In this document: positions 22,965 to 35,024 of the stretch, one piece after another
Position numbering within the stretch: position 1 is the first letter of the stretch
Layout: each line of letters begins with the position of its first letter
Position numbers and translations under genes: made by a program
The notes under the pieces: generated by a model
The model's database searches: none
The model's input: the letters and a program-made list of their open reading frames with translations, nothing else
Told to the model about the DNA's origin: nothing
NCBI GenBank assembly: GCA_003255025.1
Contig: QANY01005361.1
Coordinates: 258,715-322,714 of the forward strand
Source: Datisca glomerata
Lineage: Eukaryota > Streptophyta > Magnoliopsida > Cucurbitales > Datiscaceae
DNA: 64,000 bases
Reading direction: 5' to 3'

Positions 22965-23095
22965 ACCCCTACATTGAGTCACCGTGAAGCGTAATCCTCA
23001 TTGGACCCCCTATAGGGACGCCATGTGGGCTTGATGAAACAACCTCATGAGTACACCATGGGGGTGCCCTCCCATGGGTACCACTGTAAATGAGT
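22965..23095. repeat. Internal direct repeat, copy 1
   Basis: CACCGTGAAGCGTAATCCTC and ATGAGTACACCATGGGGGTG recur at 26510-26600. The CCATGGGGGTGCC word is close to palindromic. Confidence 0.75.
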
Positions 23096-24270
23096 TTTTC
23101 CTCCACCCCAATGGAATATTGTTACTAATCAGTGAGGGATAATCAAGAGATTAGAAAGTGAGAGAGAGAGATTTGTCAAAGCACTGAGTAATCTAAATTG
23201 TGTATACGATCTCTCTTTCCTTTTTTCCTTACCCAAGCCTTTATAGGCCATCAGATGTAAATAGAATAACAATTTTTTCAATAACCAAAAAAGGAAGGGG
23301 AATGGTCGTCCTCTCCCCTACCCCCTTTCTCCTATATTTTTGGAGGATTTATTACACCCATAGGATTTCACCCATACTTGTTAGATATTTTTTCATGTGC
23401 GAGACCCTTCACTCCATCCATTTTTCTCGACTGTCTCATCCCCTAGTCTTTCAATCGCCAAATCAGTTGCAACCGCGTGGTCTTCTCTCGTGACTCAAAT
23501 ATCCTCCTTCCCGTTCTTACACGAGGACTTCCTCACTGTCTCTTGGTTGACCTTTCTCTGTCCATGTGGCACGATGCAAGTTTTATGCTGTTCATTTGCC
23601 CACATTAATCTCAAAGAATTTTAATTTGTTGAAGTGTAATGAATGCATTCTGTGGGCGTCTCGACATGGGATTGACGGCTTCATCCTTTTTCATCATTTT
23701 ATCCCTGCAAACATCAATAACATGTAGAAAAAATAGGTACATTAGATCATAAAAACATATGCCATAATTGCCTTGTCTGATGCGTTTCTCAAGAATGTCA
23801 CTTTATCTCTGGTTCGTGTCGTTCCTCCTTCCCTACTCGGTTCTCGTTGCAAATCATGCATTTTCAGAGCAAGCTCATAGTTATTACGTGCGTCATTTTG
23901 CCTCCCTACTTTCGGATGGTGTGAGTATTCAAGACACGTCTCCTTCTCTTTCCAACTATCATTTCGTCATTTTCCTATTCGAATGATGGCCGTCATTTAT
24001 CATTTCAAATGTCATGTCCCTACTCGCCTGCTACACTTCCACGCCTGCTACAGTCCATGCCTTTCCTTCTTTAGAATGGATTATGTTTCATTTTTCTTTC
24101 AAATCACGTAAATTGAATTCCATTCCATTTTCACATCCATAGTGTCTTTTTAGAGTCTTTATCTTCCCCATTTCGCCTCTGCACACACTCCGTCACCTGT
24201 AAGTCATTTCTTTCCTCCATTTTTACTCCCTTTATGTTATTTTCTTCTTCTCGGGGGTTTCTTTGTCAAT

Positions 24271-25200
24271 TATGGGAGAGACGGAGTTTAAGGTCACTGT
24301 TCTATTAGTTAGGAAGCATGATAAGTTCAACCGCTTCATGGACTGTTATAAAGACACCTTCCCCCGGATATCGTTTGCGGTTTTGGAGATAAGGTACCTA
24401 GGTCTTTCCCCTGCAGTCGCTCATATCAAATCACCTTGACCCCCATATATATATAGCTTTAGGATTAAAGCTCTCATTCTCCCCGTCTTTGGCAGTCGTA
24501 TCTCACCCCCTCCCTATATACTCCTAACACATACAACATTCTCTTAGGGATATAAGCTTTAAACATGAGGCATAACCTCAATATAGGTGTAGACAAAATC
24601 CGTGCCGCATTCATTGTTAAGAAGCGTCACGTGTCTAACTACATGGAACCCCGTGCTACCAAGAAACGGGGAGGTCTAATCACCGATCTTCCAAGGGGGG
24701 ATAAAGGCTGGGAAGATGGGACCCACCTTATTGGTGAGAATTGGGGAGGTGATGGCCGCTGTATCATCCCCAGGATTTAGGGGTCTTTCAGTAAGTAGCC
24801 GGAGCTCTGATGTTTTTCCCTTTCTCTTTTTTATTCTTTAGTCATTTTTAATTGACCCTTTTCTCTTTTTGTGCAGATAAAAATTTAATCAAAAGCTCTT
24901 TCGTCCCCAAATACATAGCCGCATAGCTCTCCGCTGCCTACAACTGGCCATAATGGGATTAGAGTGAACCCCTCGATCAAAGGAGGCAGATCGACGTTGC
25001 CTACACCCCTGCTCTTGTAGCAGAGGTTACTGGTCCCTCTTCTGCTTTAGAGATTCCCCAGCCATCCCTGTTCCAATTTTTTGCAACATCGTGGTGTCCA
25101 GTTCTCCTAGTTCTGACCAAGAGGAAGAGGAAGAACATGAAGAAGAAAAAGAATGAGAAGTAGAGCGGAAAGAATCTGACGATCAAGACACATTATTCCA
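24271..25200 (+). pseudogene. Unrecognised decayed reading frames inside the long-TIR element
   Basis: Three frames look more protein-like than background. One starts ATG 24271 (MGETEFKVTVLLVRKHDKF ..., 24271-24440). One covers 24565-24780 (MRHNLNIGVDKIRAAFIVKK ... with a Gly/Trp-rich end). One covers 24890-25190, with FVPKYIAA and DQRRQIDVAYTPALVAEVTG followed by a Glu/Lys-rich acidic stretch. Stops interrupt them. I do not recognise the family. They may be captured gene pieces or the remains of the element's own protein. Confidence 0.35.
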
Positions 25201-25246
25201 CTTTGCTCACGAGCAATTGGAGATGTTGACGCATCTCCAGAGTAAC

Positions 25247-25560
25247 TTATGGGGACTGTTGGTAGGGAGAGGAACGTCCGTCTGAGAATGCAGGATGCAA
25301 ACGCATCCAGTAGCGTCCCCGATGATGTATCAGTTCTAACTCTCGCTCCCGTTCCCCCTGCCATCCACCCCATTCTTCATCTGATCGTCCTAAAGTGCGA
25401 GCAACCTATGGGGACTGTTGGAAGGGAGAGGAATGTCCGCTTGAGAACGCAAGATGCTAACTCCTGTAGTAGCATCCCTGATGCTTTTTGGTGCCAACTC
25501 CCGCTCTTGTTCCTACTGCCGTTCGACTCCTACTTCATTTGATCCTCCCTTCCTCAGAGG
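25247..25560 (+). repeat. Tandem duplication, about 160-bp unit, two copies
   Basis: TATGGGGACTGTTGG(T/A)AGGGAG occurs at about 25246 and 25407, and each is followed by the same AGGAA(C/T)GTCCG(T/C) and CAGTAGC/AGTAGCATCCC(T/C)GATG words. The two copies differ by scattered substitutions. Confidence 0.85.
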
Positions 25561-25822
25561 CGGTACTCAAGATTCCTCAGCGGGGGCACACTAGCCCTTC
25601 TTGGCGTGAATTCAACCACAGATCCCCCTCCCCTCGGTGATGCCTTAGCGCGATAAACACAAATTAATGGAGCCAATTGCGGGGGCACACTAGCACTTCT
25701 TGGCGGTACTCAAGTTTCCTCAGCGGGGGCACAGTAGCCCTTCTTGGCATGAATTCAACCATAGATCCCACTCCCCTCGGTGTTACCTTAGCGTGATAAA
25801 CATAAATTAATGGATCCAACCG
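25560..25822 (+). repeat. Tandem duplication, about 143-bp unit, two copies
   Basis: GGCGGTACTCAAG and CCTCAGCGGGGGCACA(C/G)TAG recur at about 25560 and 25703. Both copies continue through TCCC(C/A)CTCCCCTCGGTG and GATAAACA(C/T)AAATTAATGGA. Confidence 0.88.
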
Positions 25823-26489
25823 TGGGGATCATGAACGTAACACCAACTCCGACAATAATGGAACTCGACGCCTAAGGAAAAGAAAAAAAGAGAAGAAAAG
25901 TTTCCATTAATAGCAAAAAATTAGCTTCAAAAAAGGGTATCCAAAGCATCATGAACATTCATGGCTAATACTTAATAATGAAGCATAAAGAATGGGTGTT
26001 TGAGAAAATGAATGAAAGGAAGAAAACTGACCACAAGCTTCAAGGACAACAATGGTGGAGTACAAGCTCTTAAAAAAAGGAGAAGAAGAAGAAGCCTAAA
26101 AGAAGACAATAAAAGATTTTGGAAAGTAGAAAGTGAAGATGAATGGGAGTTATGTCGTGGGACCCTTTATATAGGGGAACATGGGAGGAGAAAACTCTTT
26201 GCATTCTAATTTCTTTTGAAAATTCTAAAATTTAAATGGCTATAAATTTCATTCAGGTTCATCAAACTTGAACACGAAGGGATACCTCATCAAAGCAACA
26301 AGTCATGATACATGAAAAAATACATGAATGCACAAATGCCATGAGGATTGAAGCGACATTGCAGAGCTATTTCACATATGTTGTTTGATGGAGGCAACTA
26401 AAGGACTAAGGGCTATGATTTTATGATTGGTTACTATGATGTTCGATTACTCCACATCGTACTTGTATAGGGTGCGAAATATATATGAG
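25823..26489. other. No gene seen inside the element
   Basis: Purine-rich and AT-rich DNA (AAGAAAAAAAGAGAAGAAAA near 25880). A short Lys/Arg-rich frame at 26012-26209 is a composition effect. Confidence 0.5.
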
Positions 26490-26670
26490 AGTGGACGATC
26501 CCAACGTCGACTCACCACGAAGCGTAATCATCACGAGACGTCATGAGGGCTCGTTGAAACACCCCCATGAGTACACCATGGGGGTGCCTCCCCAGGGTTA
26601 CCATGAGGGTGCTGCCCCCATGGGTACACCATAGGGGTGCCGCCCCCATGGTTACCATGGGGTGCTTGGA
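26490..26670. repeat. Internal direct repeat, copy 2, with local expansion
   Basis: Matches 22965-23095 and is enlarged by extra ACACCAT(G/A)GGGGTGC(C) and GGTTACCATG units, giving four or five near-copies of a 25-30-bp word. Confidence 0.75.
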
Positions 26671-27779
26671 TCACCTTTATAATATATGAAAACAACGACA
26701 ACAGATATTGGATGAAGGTATTCTTATGCTACTACAACGTGTTATTAGTTCACAAATCACTAAGTTGAGTGACAAAGACTTGAGTTGACGTATGGTTTTC
26801 TGAGAATGTTTGGGAGGCTGTGGTCTGGTAGGATTAGGGGTGAGGTAACACCGTACTAGAAAGGACATACCTTTTCTAATATGACCACTTCAAATACTAA
26901 GGGTGTGCTACCTTCCTACCTTGGAAATGGGGTTGAGCGATAAGAGTCCCCTTTGAGAGGAGGCTTTGGGTGGATGCTGCCCTAAGCTCCATCGGGTAGG
27001 CGTGTCCTCTCAAAGTCATCCTAGGTCGCGGCTAACATTCGAGTAGCCCATGTAGTATCCATGGTCTGACACGCGTGAGACCTTCTCCTTTCCACCTCAA
27101 CATGATTAGTTGAGGGGAACACTTGGATAGGCAAGCCCGTAACTAATCATTGGATTAGTTACAATGGTCTCCCTCATGTCACCTATAGAATAAGGTCTTC
27201 TCCTCCATTTGAAAGAAAAAGAAAACCCTAGAGAGTTAGAGCACAATTCCCTTCCATAGAGAGCATTTGTCACCTCCCTTAAGTGTTCAGAGTGCTCCCC
27301 CTTCACCTCCCGACGTCCTCTCAGGAATTACTCCGATCACTTGTTAGGGATTAGACCACTTTTGTACTCACCCTCACCACCTTTGTATTTATAGTTTTCA
27401 GCCATAAGGGATGAATATGGGAATATTTATTTCATTAATCAAATTAAGATGTCTATCTCCTTTTTGGAATTGATCCAAAAATATACACACAATAAACAAG
27501 GTTAAAACAAAACATTCATCAATCTATTATTGGATGTGTTTTCGTTCGATTGACAACCTAGCACTCATAAGTTCCTACCTTTAGTCACCTTTCAAGTTAG
27601 GACACTGGGATTCTAGTCTTCCTACCGAACAATCAAACTCTATTAAACTGAGGTTGGTCCTTGCAATATGCAACAGACCTGGGGTGTTAATGGTGTCTGA
27701 AGAAATCAATTGCAAATTTGAAGATCCAAAAACCATTGCTGAAATTTGCAATACTTTTCTCTGAAAATTGCAAATCGAC
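26671..27779. other. No convincing gene; inner part of the long-TIR element
   Basis: Short frames only. There is a moderately GC-rich zone at 26900-27350 with no recognised motif. Confidence 0.45.
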
Positions 27780-28132
27780 AATGGAAGGGAAAAGTCGAGT
27801 TTCTTTCATATAGACAGTAGGGCATCAAAGAAGAAAGAAGAAATCGAAGAGGGAGTGTTCATATGGTTGGGGGGGGGGTTTGGAGAAGCGTTTTTTGGAT
27901 TGTTGGGGTTGTTTGGGTGTTAGCATAATCCTACCCCAAATATTAAAATGACACCATTTTTGTATAGGCTAAAATGACGTCGTTGTGATTAAAAGTAACT
28001 TCTAGTTAACAGAGTTAAGGTCAAGGTTTTAATTGTCAATTTATGATAGTTTAGGGTTTAAATTGTAACATTTTATAGTTTAGGATTTAAATGTCCACCA
28101 ACGATAGTTTGAGGTACAAAAGTGTAATTTCC
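27780..28132 (-). repeat. Right terminal inverted repeat, inner copy
   Basis: Pairs with the left end, from GACAATGGAAGGGAAA through GGGGTTGTTTGGGTGTTAG to ACGATAGTTTGAGGTACAAA and TGTAATTTCCC at about 28132. Confidence 0.75.
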
Positions 28133-28335
28133 CTAGATAAAATGTTGTTGTCTCAGATAGGAAAAAAATGACGTCATTTTGTTAAAAAACTATAGTGTAG
28201 TAGACAGAGTTATATAATAGTGTTCAAATGACGAGTTTCAGATAGTTTAGGGTTTAAACTAAATTATTTTAAAGGCTTAAAGTGTCTATTAGTGATAGTT
28301 TGAGGAGGTAAAGTATAATTTTCCCTTTTTATAAA
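28133..28335 (-). repeat. Right terminal inverted repeat, outer copy
   Basis: A second copy of the outer half of the right end: AGGAAAAAAATGACGTCATT ... GTGTCTATTAGTGATAGTTT ... AATTTTCCC. The right end is therefore tandemly doubled. Confidence 0.75.
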
Positions 28336-30040
28336 GTTAGACTAGGGTTTTTAACACAAATAAGCCTTTTTAAAAAAATTTTGAAGATTGACAAAAAAAA
28401 TCTAAAAATACTGTTGTTTTAAAAAATATTTCGAAACTAAGGTAGTTTTATCCGGCTTGAAATCATTTTTTGTAAATTTCTGTAGAACTGATATTGCATC
28501 GCTTTTATTAGGAAAAATATAAAAAGAAAGACTTTTAAACTTAACAAATAAAGATAATTGATATAAATAAACAATCAAGTCATTATTTATAAACGAGTTA
28601 TTCAATTAAACTAACTTTAGTAGCAATTGAAGGATCAAGAATGAAACTCAATTTGCTACAAGATAAAAATTAAATAAATAATATGTGAAAGTTGAATACG
28701 TGAAAATAGATAAATAAAATAATAACGGAATATTAAAGTGAGGAAGAATAACGTGCATGAATGTAAATAGGGAAATATCAAAGTGCACATAAATAAAAAG
28801 AGTAGGAAAGAGAGAGATTCAACACCCAACGTTTTTACAAGGTTAAAGAAAACCTATCTCCACGTCCACGCTTCAAGGATGCCCCTTGAAGTTTTTTACC
28901 ACGCGAATTTATCACGAGCAAAGGCCAAACCTTACTACTCTATTGGCTTATGGTGCCAACCAAACCATGATAATGCAGCTCAGTCAAGATTTTGATCTCT
29001 CAATTTTTAGCTTACAATATTTTGAGCTTCTATCTAGAATTTTTCAGAAATCAACACTAAAAAATACAAGCCTCTAAGAAATATAAAACTCTATAAATCT
29101 TCATCGGAGAAGGTGGTGAGGTACCGGGAGGTGTGCTAATATTGAAAATGGTGGACTCCTTAATCTAATTCATGTCAATGCCATACAACCATCATTCGAT
29201 ATTGCATGGCCATGGTGTGGCAAACATTGTCCTAATCCTACCTGACCACAACCCCCAGATTGTTCCCAGGCAAGGAAGGGTCCTCGAACTTTTGTCACTA
29301 AGTCCAAAGACATACACTACACTTTTAATATATCATTTCATATAACAGGAATCATCGCCCTTATAAGTTTAGGGGTGTCTGATACTAGTATGTTCAGTCA
29401 TAAATTATATGAAGCTTATCATTACGCTACATAGGCACCATGTGGGTGGCATCACGTGCTCAATCTTGACACATCACTCTTGGTGATGTGGCTCAATATT
29501 TACATTAATCCCCTATTCAAGGTTGAGGGCACAACAATTAAGCTTGGACATAGTTTTTGATTTGAGTGTTTCCTGCATCTTCCGCACTTGTGAAAAGCGA
29601 TACACGTAGGAACTTGCATGATACAGCCTAATAATGCACGCATACAGAAAAAATAATTAAGTTGCCTAAGGAGGCGCATGCATATTGGACTATCCGTAAT
29701 GGTCATACTTAAATGGTTATGTACCCATCCATACTTAAGATTTTATCATGCATTAGTTCATACTTTGAATTTTCATTCATTCCTACTTCGAACCATTATC
29801 ATGCCTCATTATCATGCATCCCTACTTCCCACATACGTCGCTCTTACATACAAATTTTAACTTGATCATATTCATAATAAATCTCTAAGTTAGATTTAAT
29901 CTACACGACAACGGTCCTATTCTGTGGTAATGAGCGAAGTAAGCCGTTAAAATAACTTGTGTATTTCAAACACATTATGGCGGCCAAGTTCCGTTTTGAA
30001 AGGACTTACAACAATGGCTAAGTTCCTCCCAACTACCTTT
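28336..30040. other. AT-rich spacer, no gene seen
   Basis: Only short frames. Nothing of recognisable family character. Confidence 0.55.
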
Positions 30041-30044
30041 TCTG

Positions 30045-30190
30045 AAATGTTTCTATTGAATTTAAGGAACAAGTTTTTCTGAAACGTCTTAAATGCGTTT
30101 CAGGAATGAACTTTGCTGAAACGTCTTATGTCTATTTCATGAACAAACTTTATTGAAACGTCTTACATTCATTTGCTGAATAATTACAAT
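30045..30190 (+). repeat. About 50-bp repeat, three copies
   Basis: CTGAAACGTCTTA followed by a TTTCA(G/T)GAA(T/C) word recurs near 30078, 30117 and 30153 (the last reads TTGAAACGTCTTA). The three copies are close neighbours with drift. Confidence 0.65.
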
Positions 30191-30372
30191 GCTAAACATG
30201 ATAGTTTTTTTTCTTTTATGCACTTAAAGTTGAACATCGTCAGTACGACTTGAAGCATTTGGGGGTAAAACCATCTACTATCAGCAATAGAAGTGGTCTA
30301 ATGTGGCCTTTCCTATAATGAGAACTCTATTTAAGCCCAAAACCCATAAAACCCGTAAACAATGAATTGGGC

Positions 30373-30568
30373 CTCATGTCACGGATTCTAATTCTTGTTC
30401 TTTCAAATCTAAGCCTTGCACATAAAGATAAATGATTATCCTTGGTGACACCTTGGAATCTTCTAGAACAGCCTTTTTGTCATGCACGTCCATGATTTTG
30501 ACTTGGAAAGCCTCTTTATGTGCAAGGCTTAGATTTGAAAGAACAAGAATTAGAATCCGTGACATGAG
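30373..30568. repeat. Perfect inverted repeat, 56-bp arms, 84-bp spacer
   Basis: Arm 30373-30428 (CTCATGTCACGGATTCTAAT ... CATAAAGA) and arm 30513-30568 (TCTTTATG ... GACATGAG) are exact reverse complements with no mismatch that I can find. The transcript would fold into a 56-bp duplex. Perfect arms in such decayed surroundings suggest a recent event. The minus-strand frame 30374-30676 that crosses it is probably not a gene. Confidence 0.93.
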
Positions 30569-30599
30569 AAAATAGGCCCAACATTCTACGCTGGTGAAA

Positions 30600-31440
30600 T
30601 TCAGGATGAAGAGGTATACCTGCCCATCTCCCCGCTGGGGAAGGAACCTTCTAACTCCCTCAGGACTATCCGACAAAATAAGGAGGATGTGTTGGTTGTA
30701 ACCTCTGATACAACCTGAAAAAGAGGAAAGGCGTGTCAGCCACTGCCCAAGTCATGATGGTCTCTTGCACGAAGATGGTCATCCCCCAAGGAAGATGGGG
30801 CCACACCATATCCTTTCCCTAGAAGACCAAGTTTCTCCTTCGTAAGATTCTGGTAAGGGCCACCCCTACAAAACGAAGGAGGAAAACAAAAAGGAAGCGA
30901 CCCCCAAAGAACCCTTAAGGGTATTATACAAGCGGTTGTGAAGGCGTCGACGGGCTGTCCCCCGTTGGAACCTTTGGTGTCCCTTTGGCCACCAGGAAGA
31001 AGCCGCACCACGCTGTTAAATAGGCCTAGAACCATCCCTGGGTGGCATGCATGCCTTTCTTTTACAACCCCAGCCCTCATGTCCCATCCCAGGACAAACA
31101 GAAGGATGATGACCCCCGCCGAAGGTGGTATGCGGCCATCCCCCCAGGCCAAACTTAACTTAGCCCCCGATAAAGGAAATGAGGATGATCAAGACTTTTT
31201 ACACCAGTCTTTAAGAGATCCAGGCTCTTCGGATGGAGGAACGCCGGTGTAACCTCCTCGAACACGGAGATGTTCCCACATGAAATGAAGGGTTTAAAGC
31301 TTAAGATATAGAGGCTCGACCACCTCCGACCTCCCACCTCGGTGTAACAGAGATGACAGAGGCTGAGTACTTATCGACAACATCCAAATAAGAAGAATAT
31401 TTGCTAACGATCTTCTGAATATCCTACAATTCTCCAAGGA
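30600..31440. other. Moderately GC-rich stretch of unknown nature
   Basis: Overlapping frames exist on both strands (minus 30736-31152, plus 30938-31252), but neither has a recognisable motif. It lies where the 3' end of the minus-strand LTR element would be expected, so it may be element 3' sequence or another insertion. Confidence 0.3.
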
Positions 31441-31479
31441 CCAACTCTTCTACAATAGGTGAATAAAAATAAAAAGTGA

Positions 31480-31860
31480 TGATTGGTGAGTACTCTAGCT
31501 CGACAGTCGGGATAAAAAGGTGATGAATGGCCAGCACTCTAGCTCGACAGTTGAGATAAACAAAAAGTAATGACTGACAAGCACTCTAGCTCGATAGTCA
31601 GAATAAATAAAAAGTGATGACTGGTGAGCACTCTAACTCGACAATCGGGATAGACCAAAAGTGATGTATGCCGAGCACACCAGCTCGTCAGATGGGAAAA
31701 AAGCTTAAGTCGGAGGAGAAATGCATGGCCAGACTCCACAAAATAAAAAGTGATGACTGGTAAGTACTATAACTCAAAAGTCGGGATAAAAAAAAGTGAT
31801 CCAGTACTCTAGCTCGACAAAAAATAATTTCTATCGAGCACACCAGCTTATCGGGTGGGA
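31480..31860 (-). repeat. Minisatellite, unit about 44-47 bp, around eight copies
   Basis: The word AGCACTCTAGCTCGACAGTC with a GGGATAAA(T)AAAAAGTGATGA tail recurs at about 31492, 31536, 31583, 31630, 31677, 31764 and 31806, with variants. It lies just downstream (minus-strand sense) of the Transposase_28-like protein. Tandem repeats at that place are known from Tat/Ogre-type LTR elements. Confidence 0.88.
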
Positions 31861-32427
31861 AGGAACTCCAGACGCACGCTGGAATATCCAATGAAACTCC
31901 AGGAATAAAAAGAGGAAAAGCATACCGAGCAAGAAAGCCAAGATGAAACACCAACAAAAGGAAAGGGTGGTGTGATCTATCTCAACATAATTGAGCAGGA
32001 GCGCCCAATCGATCACTAGAGGAAGGGAAACCTCACCCATTCCTTCACCCGACATAAGGAAAAGTACTTCACTCTACTCGAACAAGACCCACCAAAGGGG
32101 TAACGTGACCCTATAGTGATTTGACGAACTTGTTCGACTCAACCTCTTCTAAAGGGGGTCAACCCGCGCAGAGGAAAAATCATGTTACACAAAGTGAAAG
32201 CCAGCAAAAAATTCAGGGATCCCCCACCACCTAGGATAGACAAGTATTAATAAGGGAACTCAAAGTCGGATCAGAGACAAAGATGACAAAATAAAGGAAA
32301 TCAAAGTTCATACGAACTAATTTCAAGGAGGAAATAATGTTCGAAAAAAGTACTTATCAAAATGTACAAATACAAAGAAGGAAAAGTTAAAAGCCATGAG
32401 GAACACAATAGATGGTGCACAGCAGGT

Positions 32428-34911
32428 TAAATGAAGGAGCCTACAGAAGCTTCGGCAGCATCAATAGCAGGAGCTGGAGGACTCTCAGCAGAGTCGGCAG
32501 CCCCGATGGAGTTGAGAGGTGGTGGAAGGGCCTCCTACTTAGGGTGACCCTAAGGAAAAAGAGGAGAGACCTCCACGTCCAGCTCTACGAGGTCGGAGGG
32601 GCTGGATGGACTGGGAAGCTCAGAATAGACAGGCGGAAACCTGGGGACATCTAGACGAAACAAGGGAGAGTGCAACATCCCAGTAGTTATCTGAGCTTCC
32701 CGGGCACCAAGGACCATTACCCTCCCGTAAGCTAACTGCATACGAGTGGGTGGAGGATCCAATGGACAACTAAAGAAACTCAAGTCCCACTCAAGATGGG
32801 CTTTGACGACCTTCATGATATCTCCCGTAACCCAAGGTGAGCTCTAATACTCTAGGGATGCCTTAAAGTCTTCCATTCCCTTAGCATGACCTTCGGTCCA
32901 CTTATCGCGACTCTTCTTTGATTGTGTTTCCGCCAAGTCAAGCTTTCGCTTTGCCTCCCTCTCCCTGTTCTTTGCTTAGGTTCGAGAATGGATCTCCCGA
33001 GAAATTTTATCCTCCAGGAATCAAATCTTGTCCTTTAGGATGTTCTCCTGCCACTGAATATTGGAGACGGCTTTCTCCCGATCAGACAGTCGAGCCTCCA
33101 GTTCCCTACGAGCGTTAACGGCCCAACCGACCTCAGCCTTGGTATAACTTAACTCCCTCTCAAGATGAGCGAGTTCCCCTCGATCCCCTTAACCTCCTAA
33201 CCTCTAACTAGACCTTGTCATAGGCGTTGCGAAGAGAGTTGAAGTCCCTAGTCCTCTCGTCTAGGGAAGCTTCCAAGCGAGATTATACCCGAATAGATTA
33301 AAGTACCTGGTCTACGTAGCGGTCGAAATGCGCCAACACCACGTTGGAGGTCAAGATCTACAAAATAAGGGAGAAGATAAGCTAGGGACCATATGGGAGC
33401 AAAAGAATAAGGTATGAAGTTGGAGTATCATAATTTGCTATGTAGCAAAAGAATAAGGTATCAAGTTGAAGGTCAAGATCTGCAAAAGAAGGGAGAAGAT
33501 AAGCTAGGGACTAGATGAGAGCAAAACAAGGTATCAAGTTAGAGTATCAGCCCCCTCTAGAGGCATTGAACCCTTACGCTTCTGACTAGCGTCAGACCCC
33601 TGCTGCCCAGAACCCGACGTGTTGGAGTCTAGGCCTGGAGGGGAGGACATGGAAATCGTCTAAAGTGGGGATGAAAGGTCGATAAGATCAAGAGAAGCTC
33701 TGGGGAGTCCCCTGGATTCCTTCAGGATGCAACGGGTCTTGCCCAGGATGAGGAAGGACATGTGAAATCAGTGGCAACGCCCCGAGAGCTAGAGATTGAG
33801 GAACGGAAGGACGAGATACAAAAGGAACCATCTTCCCTTTCGACCATTCCACTACCTTACCACATAGCTCTTCCATCTTCTGTATCTTGGAGGCGTCGAG
33901 TTCCTTCCTTTGCTTCTTGGAAGAAGAGTTGTCCCCAATCATCGCTACAAAGATGGATTCACAATTACGAGAGGTGAGAAGAAATCTGGGATAGGAGGTA
34001 GGCAGGATGTTCCTCTGGCCTCTCTTAGCGGCTACAAGAAGAATAAAGAAAATTAGAGACTTAGATAAGCGACGAGCGGGAGTTCTCCCATATGGAAACA
34101 CAAATTCACCTACGAACCCAAAGGAACCGGGGGCGCAAACTCTGAATCAGTAGGATGGCCATCCTAAAGCCAAGAGACCATGAGCCAATTGTCTTTCCAG
34201 TCTTTGTACCAGGATGGAATCCCACTCACGATTCCATCCGCTTCTCCAATGTGGTTGCTAAGGTAATACCAACCTAGGCCATGAGGAGGCTCATTTAATG
34301 CTTTGTTTTTTGGAGGAGATTTTAATTGGAACATGAAATCAAGCTCATCTAGAGTCAAATCCTCTCCGAAATGTATCCTCCAGAGCACCCAACTACTAAT
34401 CAGAGTCCTCCATGAGTTTGGCAGGAGGTGGGCCAGGGCAATACCCGTCGAAGAAAATCATTCTCTCTGAACAAAATGTAGAGGGAGCCTCAATCCACAC
34501 TCTAATGAGCCCATATGCAATCCAGTCCACCCATGTCTAGGAGCGCTAACCATCTCGCCTATCTTAGGCAAAAGCAGTTGAACATAATGAGGGATATGGT
34601 AAGCCCTCCAAATCTCGCCTAAGTCATCTTCAGACAATGAGGAGGGAATATCGTCCGCCCCCCATCGATCGATCATTTTCGTCGACACGGTGGCACAACC
34701 CATACAATCTACGCACCCCCACCAGAACCCTCAAGCGCGATGAAAAACAATGAGACAAATAAGTTAAAAGGAAATACCCAAATAAGGATAAAATGATTTA
34801 CCATGGTGAACCAGCGACGAGGAACATATGGCGACGTGGGGGACAAATGACCTGCAGAGCGTCTTCCAAGGTGATAAAAGGAGTGTGCGAGGCTAAGTTA
34901 GCAGGGGGCAT
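32428..34911 (-). pseudogene. Gypsy-type (Transposase_28-like) element protein, decayed
   Basis: The minus strand opens with MPPANLASHTPFITLEDALQ at 34911 and a GTAAAT donor at 34801. After an AG it continues with SSLSEDDLGEIWRAYHIPHY, PKIGEMVSAPRHGWTGLHMG and LECGLRLPLHFVQRE (34703-34458), then WYYLSNHIG and WKDNWLMVSW (34388-34164). A basic SSSKKQRKELDASKIQKMEE stretch follows (about 33940), then a charged coiled-coil-like zone (33340-32900) and a Pro/Ser-rich tail ending near 32428. The block YHIPHYV...P..GE...P..G...LYxxxLExGLRLPL is that of the plant family 'putative gypsy type transposon'. Stops and frame changes show decay. Confidence 0.7.
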
Positions 34912-35024
34912 GGTCGCACCTTAAAGGAAAATCGGATAGCGGCAAGGACGAGGGACGAGGAAAGAAAGGCCACCGATTGTGGACGTTACCTCCTGTCTCT
35001 ACGAAGTGAAGAAATTTCAAAAGA

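Larger units (their letters stand above)
22332..28335. mobile_element. Large DNA element with long terminal inverted repeats (Mutator-like type)
   Basis: The left end (22332-22690) is matched by the reverse complement of the right end (27780-28335): ATCACTAATAGACACTTTTAA against TTAAAGTGTCTATTAGTGAT, GAAACTCACCATTTCAAC against the GACGAGTTTCAGA side, AAAATGACGTCATTTT words, and a GGTTGGGGGTGTTTGGGTGTTAG block on the inner side. Long, AT-rich inverted ends with no obvious transposase fit a non-autonomous Mutator-like element. The terminal bases have drifted, and I could not fix a 9-bp target duplication. Confidence 0.75.

Noticed and set aside
30736..31252. Opposed frames of 138 and 104 codons
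   Set aside because: Both strands are open over the same GC-rich stretch and neither shows a motif.
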